Made by a program: the position numbers and the translations under genes. Source: Pseudomonadales bacterium (lineage in GTDB: Bacteria; Pseudomonadota; Gammaproteobacteria; Pseudomonadales; Azotimanducaceae). From it: DNA of 27,625 bases. The stretch covers positions 1-27,625 of the forward strand of contig JAKUTI010000007.1 of assembly GCA_022448765.1 (NCBI GenBank), written 5' to 3'. Positions 1-7,613 of the stretch are shown in pieces; the stretch's first letter is position 1; every line of letters begins with the position of its first letter. The notes under the pieces are model-generated. The model was given only the letters and a program-made list of their open reading frames with translations. It had not been told where the DNA came from and did no database searches.

Positions 1-980
1 CGGATTTTATCGGGCAAGTAAGGTGCCATCGCCATTAAGGTCAACGCCGCATCGGGCATGTCGACCATGTTGATTTCGGGCAATGAGTTAAGTTGTGCAG
101 GTCCCGTAACCGTAATCCCTTGATCGTGTTTAAGGACGGTTGCGCCGAGTTGTTTGCAGACGTTGAGAAACTCAATATCGCCCTGTGTCGTATTCGGGTT
201 GAGGTTGTCGAGGTGGACGGTTGATTGGTGGAGGGTCGCCAGTGCAGCGAAATAGGTTGCAGCAGTGGTGTCCCCTTCGATATCGATATTTCCGCCACGA
301 TAAGTCTGCGGGTTTACCTCGAGGCTGTTACCGTCACGTTTTACGGCAACACCTCGACGCATCATTTCATTGAGCGTGAGTTCGACATACGGAGCGCTAG
401 TTAGGGTATCGACCAGCTCGATATGGATTCCTCGAGGAAAGCTAGGGGCAACAAGCAGCAACGCCGTGAGGTACTGACTGCTCACGCTGGTTTGCAACCG
501 AACCGAGTTATTAGTTGCCGCTCCACTGACATTAATCGGTAGACGACCACCGTTTGACTGGATGGTGCAACCGAGCTGCTCGAGCGCTTCTAATAGGTGT
601 TGGTTGGGGCGGGCACGCAACGAAGCATGGCCGTCGAATGTGGTAGACCCGGTGCGAGTTGCGCTGACTGCGAGCAGCAATCGCAGCGAGACACCACTCA
701 TGTCGAGGTCTAAATGGACATCGCTCGTGGAATTGAATCTCATTGGGTCGATACTGAAGCCGCGATCAGTCCGTTCTATATCGACGCCTAACCGTCCCAA
801 TGCTGTCGTCATGGCGTCGATGTCGGCAGAACGATGAAGGTTTTCGAGCACGCTGGGCTCTTGGGCTAGCGCGCTGATCGCCAATTGTCTTAGTCCGATC
901 GATTTGCTGCCGGGCAATGAGAGGCCGAAATCGAATGGGCGTTCAACGACGCGAACTTCTCGAGGATCTTCGTTGCGCAT
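1..980 (-). CDS. aroA: EPSP synthase (3-phosphoshikimate 1-carboxyvinyltransferase), divergent, 3' end off the window
   Basis: 326 codons are visible; the C-terminal quarter lies beyond the left edge. EPSP synthase transfers enolpyruvyl from PEP to shikimate-3-phosphate in the cytosolic chorismate pathway. Family landmarks appear in order: LPGSKS near residue 22 (Lys26, Ser27, Arg31), Arg124 in the RARP segment, SSQYLTALL at 167-175, SAPY at 195-198, GDTTAATYF near 237, QGDIEF near 267, and MPDAALTL with Asp310. These match the E. coli residues Lys22, Ser23, Arg27, Arg124, Ser169-Gln171, Ser197/Tyr200 and Asp313. The odd part is the normally near-invariant GNAGT loop, which reads DMSGV (93-97). 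The ATG at 980 is chosen because an in-frame stop lies shortly upstream and AAGGG precedes it. It is 58 bases downstream of the aminotransferase on the same strand, so the two are probably co-transcribed. It may be the housekeeping aroA or a paralogue with an altered acceptor. Confidence 0.85.
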   Translation of the reverse strand, partial: MRNEDPREVRVVERPFDFGLSLPGSKSIGLRQLAISALAQEPSVLENLHRSADIDAMTTALGRLGVDIERTDRGFSIDPMRFNSTSDVHLDLDMSGVSLRLLLAVSATRTGSTTFDGHASLRARPNQHLLEALEQLGCTIQSNGGRLPINVSGAATNNSVRLQTSVSSQYLTALLLVAPSFPRGIHIELVDTLTSAPYVELTLNEMMRRGVAVKRDGNSLEVNPQTYRGGNIDIEGDTTAATYFAALATLHQSTVHLDNLNPNTTQGDIEFLNVCKQLGATVLKHDQGITVTGPAQLNSLPEINMVDMPDAALTLMAMAPYLPDKI

Positions 981-1038
981 TGCCGCATCATCCCTTCAAA
1001 TCGTGGCCATGTCGAAATCTCATTGCCTGGTTTTGTGA

Positions 1039-2247
1039 TTAACCCAACTTCCGAAAGGCTTCGTCCGTGGCCTCTAACGTTCGTTGGATATCGTCCTCGG
1101 TATGTGCGGTCGACAAGAACATGTTGTGCCAGGGATGCAGATAGACGCCCTCCTTGGCAGCGAGTCCGCAAAAGGCGATTCCCGTTTCCGCCCTAGGATC
1201 GTTTTCAAACATGAGCGTAGGCATTTGCGGAGGGCCACTTTGAATAATACCGTGACCGTGCCTCTGAGCTTGTTCGTATAGCCCGTCTCGTAACTGTTGT
1301 CCGAGCCGTCCCATTAACGTTGGTCCGTTTAGCTCGCTAAGGACGTCCAGCGTTTCGATGGCGGCGGCCATGGGGGCGGCTTGATACCAGAAGGAACCCG
1401 TTACAAAAATCGTGGTCATGGCCTCCCGATAAAGGTCATTACCTAAAACGGCAGCGAGGGGTTCCCCGTTGGCAATGCCTTTACCCCACGCCGAAAGGTC
1501 GGGGTTAATTCCTAAAGCCGACCAACTAGCATCGAGCGACAAGCGCAATCCTGCGCGAACGTCGTCGAGGATGAGCGCCGCTTCCTCTTGATCGCAGATT
1601 TCGCGGACACGTTGTGCAAATTCTGGGTCCGTGAGCTCTTGATGATGGCCGGCATCGTGACGGAATGCGGAGACAATGATCCCGGCTAGGCGTCCTTGAA
1701 CCTTGGAGGCGGCCTCATCAAGACTCGTGACGTTATTGAATTCGTAAGGTTGGAAATTTCGATGTTCTTCGCTGGGCGTGCCCTTAGACATGTAGTTCGC
1801 CCAGGGCTGTGCGCCATGGTATGCGCCGTTCGCGACGAGTATTACGGGTTTGTCCGAACGAGCGCGCGCGCACATGACGCAAATCGTGGTCGCATCGTTG
1901 CCATTTTTCGCAAACATCGCCCACTCAGCGTGTGAGACCTGGTCAACGAGGCGTTCGGCCAAATCGACAATGACAGCTGCAGGGCCGTTCGCAATGTCCA
2001 GCTGTGCGCGCTGTGCGTCGGCGGCTGCACAAATGCGCGGATTGGCGTATCCAGCAATCATCGGCCCGTACGAACACATGTAGTCAATGTATTCGTTACC
2101 GTTCACGTCCCATAGGTGACAACCTTCGGCGCGTTCAAAGAATTGGGGATATTCTGGCGGCATCCGTTTAAGGACCGACATGTGACCGTACATTCCTCCA
2201 GGTATAACTCGAGCCGCACGGTCCTTTAGCTCACTATCTCGCTCCAT
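1039..2247 (-). CDS. Class III PLP-dependent aminotransferase, glutamate-1-semialdehyde aminomutase-like
   Basis: A 402-residue fold-type I PLP enzyme. The Schiff-base lysine is Lys256 in AWGKGIANGEP. The pyridine-nitrogen aspartate is Asp228 in LILDDVRAGLR, where the family usually has D-E. The PLP phosphate region is NGNDATT near 115-121, and GAYHG at 141-145 carries the ring-stacking aromatic. The N-terminus (VIPGGMYGH) and overall length resemble HemL/GSA aminomutase. The substrate-side motifs are not those of true HemL, so I do not assign hemL. It likely moves an amino group to or within an unknown carbonyl compound in the cytosol. It is immediately upstream of aroA on the same strand and divergent from the GST gene. 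The start at 2247 follows a GAGAGAG stretch acting as a ribosome site. Confidence 0.87.
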   Translation of the reverse strand: MERDSELKDRAARVIPGGMYGHMSVLKRMPPEYPQFFERAEGCHLWDVNGNEYIDYMCSYGPMIAGYANPRICAAADAQRAQLDIANGPAAVIVDLAERLVDQVSHAEWAMFAKNGNDATTICVMCARARSDKPVILVANGAYHGAQPWANYMSKGTPSEEHRNFQPYEFNNVTSLDEAASKVQGRLAGIIVSAFRHDAGHHQELTDPEFAQRVREICDQEEAALILDDVRAGLRLSLDASWSALGINPDLSAWGKGIANGEPLAAVLGNDLYREAMTTIFVTGSFWYQAAPMAAAIETLDVLSELNGPTLMGRLGQQLRDGLYEQAQRHGHGIIQSGPPQMPTLMFENDPRAETGIAFCGLAAKEGVYLHPWHNMFLSTAHTEDDIQRTLEATDEAFRKLG

Positions 2248-2300
2248 GGTCTCTCTCGCGCAGGTATCCCGTCAGGAACTATACAATGACCTTGGCCTTC

Positions 2301-2306
2301 AGGAGG
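2301..2306 (+). promoter_or_regulatory. Ribosome binding site deciding the GST start
   Basis: A consensus AGGAGG lies 11 bases before the ATG at 2318. It supports the internal start over the upstream ATG at 2246. Confidence 0.7.
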
Positions 2307-2317
2307 AACGTTGTCGA

Positions 2318-3109
2318 ATGATCCGAATATTCTCGTATTTGCCCAATCCGCGCGTGTGGAAAGCGACCATCACGGGCAGGTATTTGAATGTGAAGGTCGA
2401 GGTCCGTGGAGCGCCCCCTCGCGAACTCGGTCAATGGTTGTGGGATTTCGACGCACGACCCCTTGGCGAAGAGGATCGAAACAATGCAGCTCTGGAACGG
2501 AAGGGACGTACCGGTTTTAGTGGCTCGTTATATAAGACGGATCAGTTTCTGAACGCGCATCCGTATGGCAATGTCCCGGCCGCGTTCGATAGCTCGGGGA
2601 AAGTTGGGATATTTGAGTCCAACAGCATCATGCGAGCGGTCGCGCGGCTGGCCGACGATGACAGAGGCGTGTACGGACGAGATCCTTACCACGCATCAAG
2701 GATTGATAGTTTTCTTGATGCGAGCCTTGTGTTTGCAAGGGATACGCAGCATTACCTATTGAGCCTTGGGAGTGATCGACTAACACGAGAGATACATTCG
2801 CAAGGTCGAGATGCATTTGTAAATTACTTAGGCGGGATAGAGGGAGCGTTGGCAGCCGGAAGCAGGTTCATAACGGGCGACGAGCTAACGTTGGCCGATA
2901 TCTGTTTCGTTGCTGAGGTGAGTTTGTTCTCGCGTGAGCGTGCTTGGCGGCGGACGGTTGAAGCGATTGATTGTGAACCTATCGATTGGAGCCGGTGTGA
3001 CTTGGCGATGGCACACTACGAACGTCTCTGCAAGCTTCGGGTGTTTGAGGTTGATCTATCACCTTTCCTCGAAAAGCTAGCGGCTGATATAAAGAAACAC
3101 GCAGGGTAA
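2318..3109 (+). CDS. Glutathione S-transferase-like protein
   Basis: 263 residues. The N-terminal thioredoxin fold ends with VPAAF (cis-proline loop) and the glutathione-contacting ESNSI segment, much as in the GST domain of elongation factor 1-gamma. The C-terminal helical domain carries GDELTLADICF, the GST N-capping box. Such proteins conjugate or remove glutathione from electrophiles, or serve as isomerases; the substrate is unknown. I chose the ATG at 2318, not an earlier in-frame ATG at 2246, because AGGAGG lies at 2301-2306 and the thioredoxin fold begins right at MIRIFSY. The earlier start would also overlap the divergent aminotransferase start. It is first in a likely four-gene operon. 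The catalytic Ser/Tyr/Cys is not obvious. Confidence 0.8.
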   Translation: MIRIFSYLPNPRVWKATITGRYLNVKVEVRGAPPRELGQWLWDFDARPLGEEDRNNAALERKGRTGFSGSLYKTDQFLNAHPYGNVPAAFDSSGKVGIFESNSIMRAVARLADDDRGVYGRDPYHASRIDSFLDASLVFARDTQHYLLSLGSDRLTREIHSQGRDAFVNYLGGIEGALAAGSRFITGDELTLADICFVAEVSLFSRERAWRRTVEAIDCEPIDWSRCDLAMAHYERLCKLRVFEVDLSPFLEKLAADIKKHAG

Positions 3110-3184
3110 GAGGATGACTGGCGGACGCCTTTGTTACTTGTAGAATAAGTCGCTTGGTATGCATTCCATGATAAGGGGAAACAC

Positions 3185-4459
3185 ATGGCGGAAGCCGCAA
3201 CCGTAGATTTAGACGCGGATCTTAATAACTTAACGATGAGCGAAGAGGTCGAGCCACTGGTGGCCGGCGTCAAGAAATTTATTAGTGAGGACATTGAGCC
3301 TCGTACCGAGGAATATTTTGAAGCCGCGGGTGAACACGGTGATCGGTGGAGTCTGTCTCCACGCCAGGAAGATATTCTGGACGGTTTGAAGACGAAGGCT
3401 AAATCGAACGGCTTGTGGAATTTCTTTCTTCCGGACGCTGATACCGGCGAAGGCCTTAAGAATCTAGATTACGCGTACATAGCAACGGAATTAGGGAAAA
3501 ATCCCATCGCATCGGAATGTCTCAACTGCAGCGCGCCCGATACGGGCAACATGGAAGTGCTCGAACGCTATGCGAATGAAGAACAAAAAGAAAAGTGGCT
3601 AAAGCCACTCCTCAACGGTGAAATCCGTTCCGCGTATGGAATGACGGAGCCCAATTTGGCGTCGTCTGACGCTAAACAAATCGGCACCCGCGCGGTCCTT
3701 GAAGGAGACGAATGGGTGATCAACGGAGAAAAGTTCTATATCTCCGGCGCCGGTGACAAACGATGCAAGATTATGATTTGCATGGTGAAGAGTAGTCCCG
3801 ACGCGCCGCCGCATCGTCAGCAATCACAAATCCTTGTGCCCCTCGATACCGAGGGCGTGAACATTCTCGGGCCGATGACTGTGTTCGGTCATGACGATGC
3901 GCCTCACGGGCACATGCATATCAAACTCGAAGACGTACGTGTGCCGAAGGAGAATTGCTTACTTGGCGAAGGCCGCGGGTTCGAAATATCGCAGGGTCGG
4001 CTCGGGCCGGGACGCATCCACCACTGCATGCGGTCCATTGGCCAAGCGGAACGAGCGCTGGACTTGATGGTGCGCCGCGGAATGTCACGCGAAGCCTTCG
4101 GCCGTCCGCTGATACAACTGGGCAAGAACCTAGAGTTGGTTTCACGTGCGCGTATCGATATCGAAGCGATGCGTTTGATGGTTCTGAAATCGGCTAAGGC
4201 GATGGACGTCCTAGGGAATCGAGAAGCGCGCGTGTGGGTTCATATGATTAAGGCCATGATTCCAGAACGTGTCTGCAGCATTATCGATCAGGCTATTCAA
4301 ATTCACGGTGCGAGTGGCGTCTCGCAGTGGACGCCGTTGGCTGGGATGTACACGGGGCAGCGAACCCTAAGGATTGCAGATGGTCCTGACGAAGTTCATC
4401 ACCTCGTTGTTGGCCGTGCTGAAATTAGAAAGTACGACGAAAACTACGGTCGGCAATAG
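3185..4459 (+). CDS. Acyl-CoA dehydrogenase, ACAD10/11-like
   Basis: A 424-residue FAD-dependent acyl-CoA dehydrogenase that would introduce an alpha,beta double bond into an acyl-CoA and pass electrons to ETF. Visible family blocks are YGMTEPNLASSDA (151-163), INGEKFYISGAGD (179-191), the QIHGASGVSQ segment near 372, and DGPDEVHHLVVGR near 399-411. Glu403 is in the usual catalytic-base position of the ACAD10/11 and long-chain group. The start ATG has AAGGGGA six bases upstream. It lies 75 bases after the GST gene and 46 bases before the serine hydrolase, all in one direction. The acyl chain is unknown; ACAD11-like enzymes often handle long or branched chains. Confidence 0.93.
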   Translation: MAEAATVDLDADLNNLTMSEEVEPLVAGVKKFISEDIEPRTEEYFEAAGEHGDRWSLSPRQEDILDGLKTKAKSNGLWNFFLPDADTGEGLKNLDYAYIATELGKNPIASECLNCSAPDTGNMEVLERYANEEQKEKWLKPLLNGEIRSAYGMTEPNLASSDAKQIGTRAVLEGDEWVINGEKFYISGAGDKRCKIMICMVKSSPDAPPHRQQSQILVPLDTEGVNILGPMTVFGHDDAPHGHMHIKLEDVRVPKENCLLGEGRGFEISQGRLGPGRIHHCMRSIGQAERALDLMVRRGMSREAFGRPLIQLGKNLELVSRARIDIEAMRLMVLKSAKAMDVLGNREARVWVHMIKAMIPERVCSIIDQAIQIHGASGVSQWTPLAGMYTGQRTLRIADGPDEVHHLVVGRAEIRKYDENYGRQ

Positions 4460-4492
4460 CTTGTAGCTGGGCTCGCCGAAAGACATTTTGGT

Positions 4493-4501
4493 GGAGGGGG
4501 G
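4493..4501 (+). promoter_or_regulatory. Ribosome binding site deciding the serine hydrolase start
   Basis: A purine run GGAGGGGGG lies just before the ATG at 4506. An upstream TTG would place this run inside the coding sequence. Confidence 0.65.
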
Positions 4502-4505
4502 ACTA

Positions 4506-5699
4506 ATGGAAACGGTCGATTCTGGCTACGATTTTTCCCAAGTCCACGCGTCGCTGGACAAGTACGTCCAGGACGATTTGTTGGCGATGGCGGCGTCGGT
4601 GGTCCTTGACGGTCAGGATATCGTCGACTTTCACCTTGCCGGTCATCAGGATCGTGAAGCCGACCGGCTTATTCGGGCGGATTCGATTTATCGCATTTAT
4701 TCGAGCACCAAGTTGATCACCTCGTGCGCGGCGATGATGCTGTGGGAAGAGGGCCAGTTTCAGTTGGACGACCCGTTGCGAGACTATCTGCCGGAACTCG
4801 GCTCGCTTAACGTCGTGAAGGATGGCGCTAACGATGTGGGAGTGCTCGAACCCGTGGCTGTTGAGCCAACGGTCCGGCAGCTAATGTGTCATAACGCAGG
4901 TTTTTCCTACGGTATATTCGCCGAAAGTTTGGTAGATCCGATCTACAACGCGGCTGGCGTTTCGGCACCAACGGCGACGCTCGAAGACATGGTCCGTAAA
5001 CTGGGCGATATTCCATTGGCTTATCAACCCGGACGACGATGGCAGTACAGCGTTTCTGTCGATATTCTGGGAAGGCTCGTTGAGGTTTTGTCGGGGCTGC
5101 GCTTCGGTGAATTCTTGTCGCGGCGGATATTCGAACCCCTGGGCATGATCGATACGGGTTTTCACGTGCCAACGGAGAAGCACGATCGTTTTTGCGCCAA
5201 CTACGCTCCCGTCAATATGTTGGATCCCATGGAACCAGGGCTCAACGCCGTGCCGGACACGCTGTTGGGTGACTACTTGGAGCCCAAGGCGATGGAAAGT
5301 GGCGGCGGCGGTTTGGTTTCGACGATTGGTGATTACACGCGCTTTATCCAAATGATTGTGGGTGGTGGATTGCTCAATGACGCTCGCATACTCCAACCGA
5401 CGACCTTGGAGATGATGAGGACCAATCAGCTTCCCGATGGCATCGGTGTTCAGCTGCCCAATTGGTTCATGCCCGACACGGTGTTTGGGCTTGGATTCGC
5501 TATCAAAACTTCGCCATTGCCCGACGAGGGCGATGCCGCAATTGGCGAATACCACTGGGGCGGGCTGGCAGGAACCCACTCGTGGATGTCACCGTCTTCG
5601 GGTATCTCAGGTATTGTGTTTACCCAGCGATTGCCTGGGTTTTGGCACCCCTTTAGCCACGACTTTAAACGCCTGGTCTATCAGGCGACCACGATGTAA
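4506..5699 (+). CDS. Serine hydrolase of the beta-lactamase/class C (esterase) family
   Basis: 397 residues with the three penicillin-binding fold motifs. SxxK is at Ser66-Lys69 (YSSTKLI), where Ser66 is the nucleophile. The tyrosine motif is Tyr181-Ser-Val, and an H-x-G-type element lies at 350-353 (HWGG) near the C-terminus. There is no obvious signal peptide, which favours a cytosolic esterase, lactonase or transesterase of the EstB/LovD type over a beta-lactamase. The ATG at 4506 is chosen over a TTG at 4488 because the intervening GGAGGGGGG is an obvious ribosome site. It is nine bases from the dioxygenase gene downstream, so translation is probably linked. The substrate is unknown. Confidence 0.88.
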   Translation: METVDSGYDFSQVHASLDKYVQDDLLAMAASVVLDGQDIVDFHLAGHQDREADRLIRADSIYRIYSSTKLITSCAAMMLWEEGQFQLDDPLRDYLPELGSLNVVKDGANDVGVLEPVAVEPTVRQLMCHNAGFSYGIFAESLVDPIYNAAGVSAPTATLEDMVRKLGDIPLAYQPGRRWQYSVSVDILGRLVEVLSGLRFGEFLSRRIFEPLGMIDTGFHVPTEKHDRFCANYAPVNMLDPMEPGLNAVPDTLLGDYLEPKAMESGGGGLVSTIGDYTRFIQMIVGGGLLNDARILQPTTLEMMRTNQLPDGIGVQLPNWFMPDTVFGLGFAIKTSPLPDEGDAAIGEYHWGGLAGTHSWMSPSSGISGIVFTQRLPGFWHPFSHDFKRLVYQATTM

Positions 5700-5708
5700 G
5701 TTGAGTCG

Positions 5709-6542
5709 ATGAAGGTTACGCATCTTTCGGAGATCCTAGGGGCGGAAGTCGAGGGCATCGATTGTCAGGATGTTTCCGATCGCGATTTTTCTGCATTGCA
5801 AAACTTGTTGTGGGACCGCGGTGTGTTGTCGATTCCGAATCAAGACTTAACCCCGGATGCGCAGTTTGCATTTGCCCGGCGTTGGGGTGCGATCAACGTG
5901 AATAGATTCTTTACGCCCGTGACGGAGAACCCCCGCGTGGCCGAGGTCTTAAAGGAACCCGACCAAGAATTGAACATCGGTGGTGGTTGGCATACGGACC
6001 ATTCCTACGATGATGTTCCGGCGATGTGTTCAATGCTTTATGCGTTGGAAGTTCCAGATACGGGGGGCGATACGCTTTTTGCCAGCATGTACGCAGCGTA
6101 CGCGAACCTGTCTGATGGTTTTAAACAAACGCTTTTGTCGATGTGTGCCGTGCATTCGAGTCGGCATGTATTCGGCCAAGAACCGAAGGAGGGTGATCGC
6201 CCTCGCAAGCGCCTGCACAATCCTGAATTGGCGGTCCAAGATGCGGTTCACCCCGTTGTCATTGAGCACCCCGGGTCGGGTCGCCCGTCGTTGTACGTCA
6301 ACCCTTCGTTTACCGTGCGTTTCGACGGTTGGTCGACAAGCGAGTCGGCATCATTGCTTGCGTATTTGTACCGTTTCGGCGCGCGGCCGGAACATACGAT
6401 TCGGTATCGTTGGAAACCAGGAACGCTGGTCATCTGGGACAATCGCGCGACCTGGCACTACGCGTTAAACGACTACCACGGCCAACGCCGCCTCATGCAT
6501 CGCGTTACCGTGGAGGGTGTGCCGCTCCAGGCTATCAACTAA
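5709..6542 (+). CDS. TauD/TfdA-family Fe(II)/2-oxoglutarate-dependent dioxygenase
   Basis: 277 residues, the usual length of this family. The iron-binding facial triad is visible: His95 and Asp97 in WHTDHS, and His250 in NRATWHYA. The arginine that binds 2-oxoglutarate is in the RRLMHR segment at 260-265. Members oxidise taurine, alkylsulfates, phenoxyacetates, carnitine precursors and similar compounds, giving succinate and CO2. The sequence does not say which substrate applies here. It is last in the GST, acyl-CoA dehydrogenase, serine hydrolase, dioxygenase run, nine bases after the hydrolase stop. Its last eight bases overlap the convergent end of the SDR gene. Confidence 0.92.
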   Translation: MKVTHLSEILGAEVEGIDCQDVSDRDFSALQNLLWDRGVLSIPNQDLTPDAQFAFARRWGAINVNRFFTPVTENPRVAEVLKEPDQELNIGGGWHTDHSYDDVPAMCSMLYALEVPDTGGDTLFASMYAAYANLSDGFKQTLLSMCAVHSSRHVFGQEPKEGDRPRKRLHNPELAVQDAVHPVVIEHPGSGRPSLYVNPSFTVRFDGWSTSESASLLAYLYRFGARPEHTIRYRWKPGTLVIWDNRATWHYALNDYHGQRRLMHRVTVEGVPLQAIN

Positions 6543-7419
6543 GCCGAACGCCAAAATATTCTTCGTAGCGGCGGTTGTAGTCTTCATCGCTCAGATCCGC
6601 TCCCATTTCGATCCAGTCTTCGTCATTGATGGCGCGGCGCCCTTTGAACATGCCCACGGCGTCTTCGCCCACGGGCCATCGTAGTCGGTATTCGGGGCTG
6701 CTGATTGCGTCGATGATTGTTTCGGCGACGCGCTCAGGCTGAACGTTTGCCTCGAATCCGGCTTTAAACATCTTGCCGTTGCGTCGCATGATTGGTTGGT
6801 AGGGGGACTCCCGATCGTAGCGAGTTGCTGCGGTCGAGTTGTCAAAGATTTGAGTCATGATGACACCGGGTTCGATGTTGACGACGCGTATGTTGAAGCG
6901 GAACACCTCATGGGCGAGGCCTTCACCGAGGCACTCCAGTGCCCATTTCGTTGCCGAATATGGAATCTGATTGGGCATGGCGACTAGTCCCTCCATGGAC
7001 GTGATGTTGACGATGGTACCCTGACAACGTTCGCGCATTTCGGGCAAAACCGCCTGTATGCATCTCACGGCGCCAAAATAGTTGGTTTCAAATATTGCGC
7101 GATGTTCGTCTTCGGGTGTTAATTCCAAAGGCGTCGCACCGCCTATACCGGCGTTATTGACTAACACGCTGACGGGGCCTGCTCGATGAATCTGCACGAA
7201 TGCGGCATCGGTGGAAGCCGCTGACGTTACGTCCAGAGCGACGATGGTAATGTCAAGATCTTCCTGTTCGGATGCCGTTGCTAGTGGTTGGGCTTTGTTG
7301 GTGTCTCGCATGCCGGCAAACACCTTGTGTCCTTGACGTGCGAGCTCAAGAGCGGCGGCGAACCCGATTCCGGTGCTTGTGCCGGTGACTACGGCGACGC
7401 TTGATTCGTCGGATCCCAT
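6535..7419 (-). CDS. Classical short-chain dehydrogenase/reductase
   Basis: 294 residues with a complete classical SDR set: cofactor loop TGTSTGIG (12-19), NNAG in VLVNNAGIGG, catalytic Ser141 in NITSMEG, and Tyr154/Lys158 in YSATK. It would interconvert an alcohol and a carbonyl with NAD(P)H in the cytosol. The ATG at 7419 is preferred over an upstream TTG at 7467: AGAGGAAAG lies just before it, and the extra N-terminal residues look like translated promoter. The gene is convergent with the dioxygenase (eight-base overlap) and divergent from the outer-membrane protein gene. Its own promoter probably lies in the AT-rich region at 7440-7500. The substrate is unknown. Confidence 0.92.
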   Translation of the reverse strand: MGSDESSVAVVTGTSTGIGFAAALELARQGHKVFAGMRDTNKAQPLATASEQEDLDITIVALDVTSAASTDAAFVQIHRAGPVSVLVNNAGIGGATPLELTPEDEHRAIFETNYFGAVRCIQAVLPEMRERCQGTIVNITSMEGLVAMPNQIPYSATKWALECLGEGLAHEVFRFNIRVVNIEPGVIMTQIFDNSTAATRYDRESPYQPIMRRNGKMFKAGFEANVQPERVAETIIDAISSPEYRLRWPVGEDAVGMFKGRRAINDEDWIEMGADLSDEDYNRRYEEYFGVRLS

Positions 7420-7446
7420 AAGCTTTCCTCTTCGAAACAGATGACA

Positions 7447-7500
7447 GTTTAAGTATTTATAAAACAACAGGATACGATATATATATGAATACTTATTAAC
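7447..7500. promoter_or_regulatory. AT-rich inverted repeat, candidate operator over the SDR promoter
   Basis: TAAGTATT at 7450-7457 is matched by its exact complement AATACTTA at 7488-7495, with a 30-base spacer. Outer GTT/AAC trinucleotides extend the symmetry with a two-base bulge. A minus-strand TATAAA (7456-7461) lies just inside the left arm, so a bound repressor would cover the SDR promoter. No regulator gene is in the window. Confidence 0.4.
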
Positions 7501-7517
7501 TTAAAAATGGCTTTGAT

Positions 7518-7544
7518 GATCGGTTTAATGTAGGTCGACCGATC
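7518..7544. promoter_or_regulatory. Second inverted repeat in the divergent intergenic region
   Basis: GATCGGT at 7518-7524 and ACCGATC at 7538-7544 are exact complements separated by 13 bases, with a small GGTCGACC palindrome at 7533-7540 inside. The site lies upstream of the extended -10 of the outer-membrane protein gene and could be an activator or repressor site. Confidence 0.35.
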
Positions 7545-7575
7545 GCAATGTCTCTCGGTGTAGGCGAGCAGAGAC

Positions 7576-7584
7576 TGGTATAGT
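7576..7584 (+). promoter_or_regulatory. Extended -10 promoter for the outer-membrane protein gene
   Basis: TGGTATAGT matches TGn plus a -10 hexamer. There is no good -35, as is usual for extended -10 promoters. It would start transcription about 25 bases before the ATG at 7614, leaving a short leader. Confidence 0.4.
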
Positions 7585-7613
7585 GCTGTGCTGCTCCCTC
7601 GACGGTTTTCTTA

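Noticed and set aside
890..1171. 93-codon minus-strand frame covering the start of aroA and end of the aminotransferase
   Set aside because: It runs in another frame across two well-supported genes and resembles no family. Its late ATG only happens to sit near the aroA ribosome site.
2280..2285. TATACA as a -10 for the GST operon
   Set aside because: The position is plausible, but no -35 or TGn extension was found, so chance is as likely.
2246..2317. 24-codon N-terminal extension of the GST gene
   Set aside because: It overlaps the divergent aminotransferase start, lacks a ribosome site and contains the AGGAGG that serves the ATG at 2318.
4881..5579. 232-codon antisense frame opposite the serine hydrolase
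   Set aside because: It lies wholly inside a gene with clear catalytic motifs and has no recognisable domain or ribosome site. It is a compositional shadow.
7420..7467. 16-codon extension of the SDR from a TTG
   Set aside because: It would translate the AT-rich promoter/operator, and a good ribosome site precedes the ATG at 7419.
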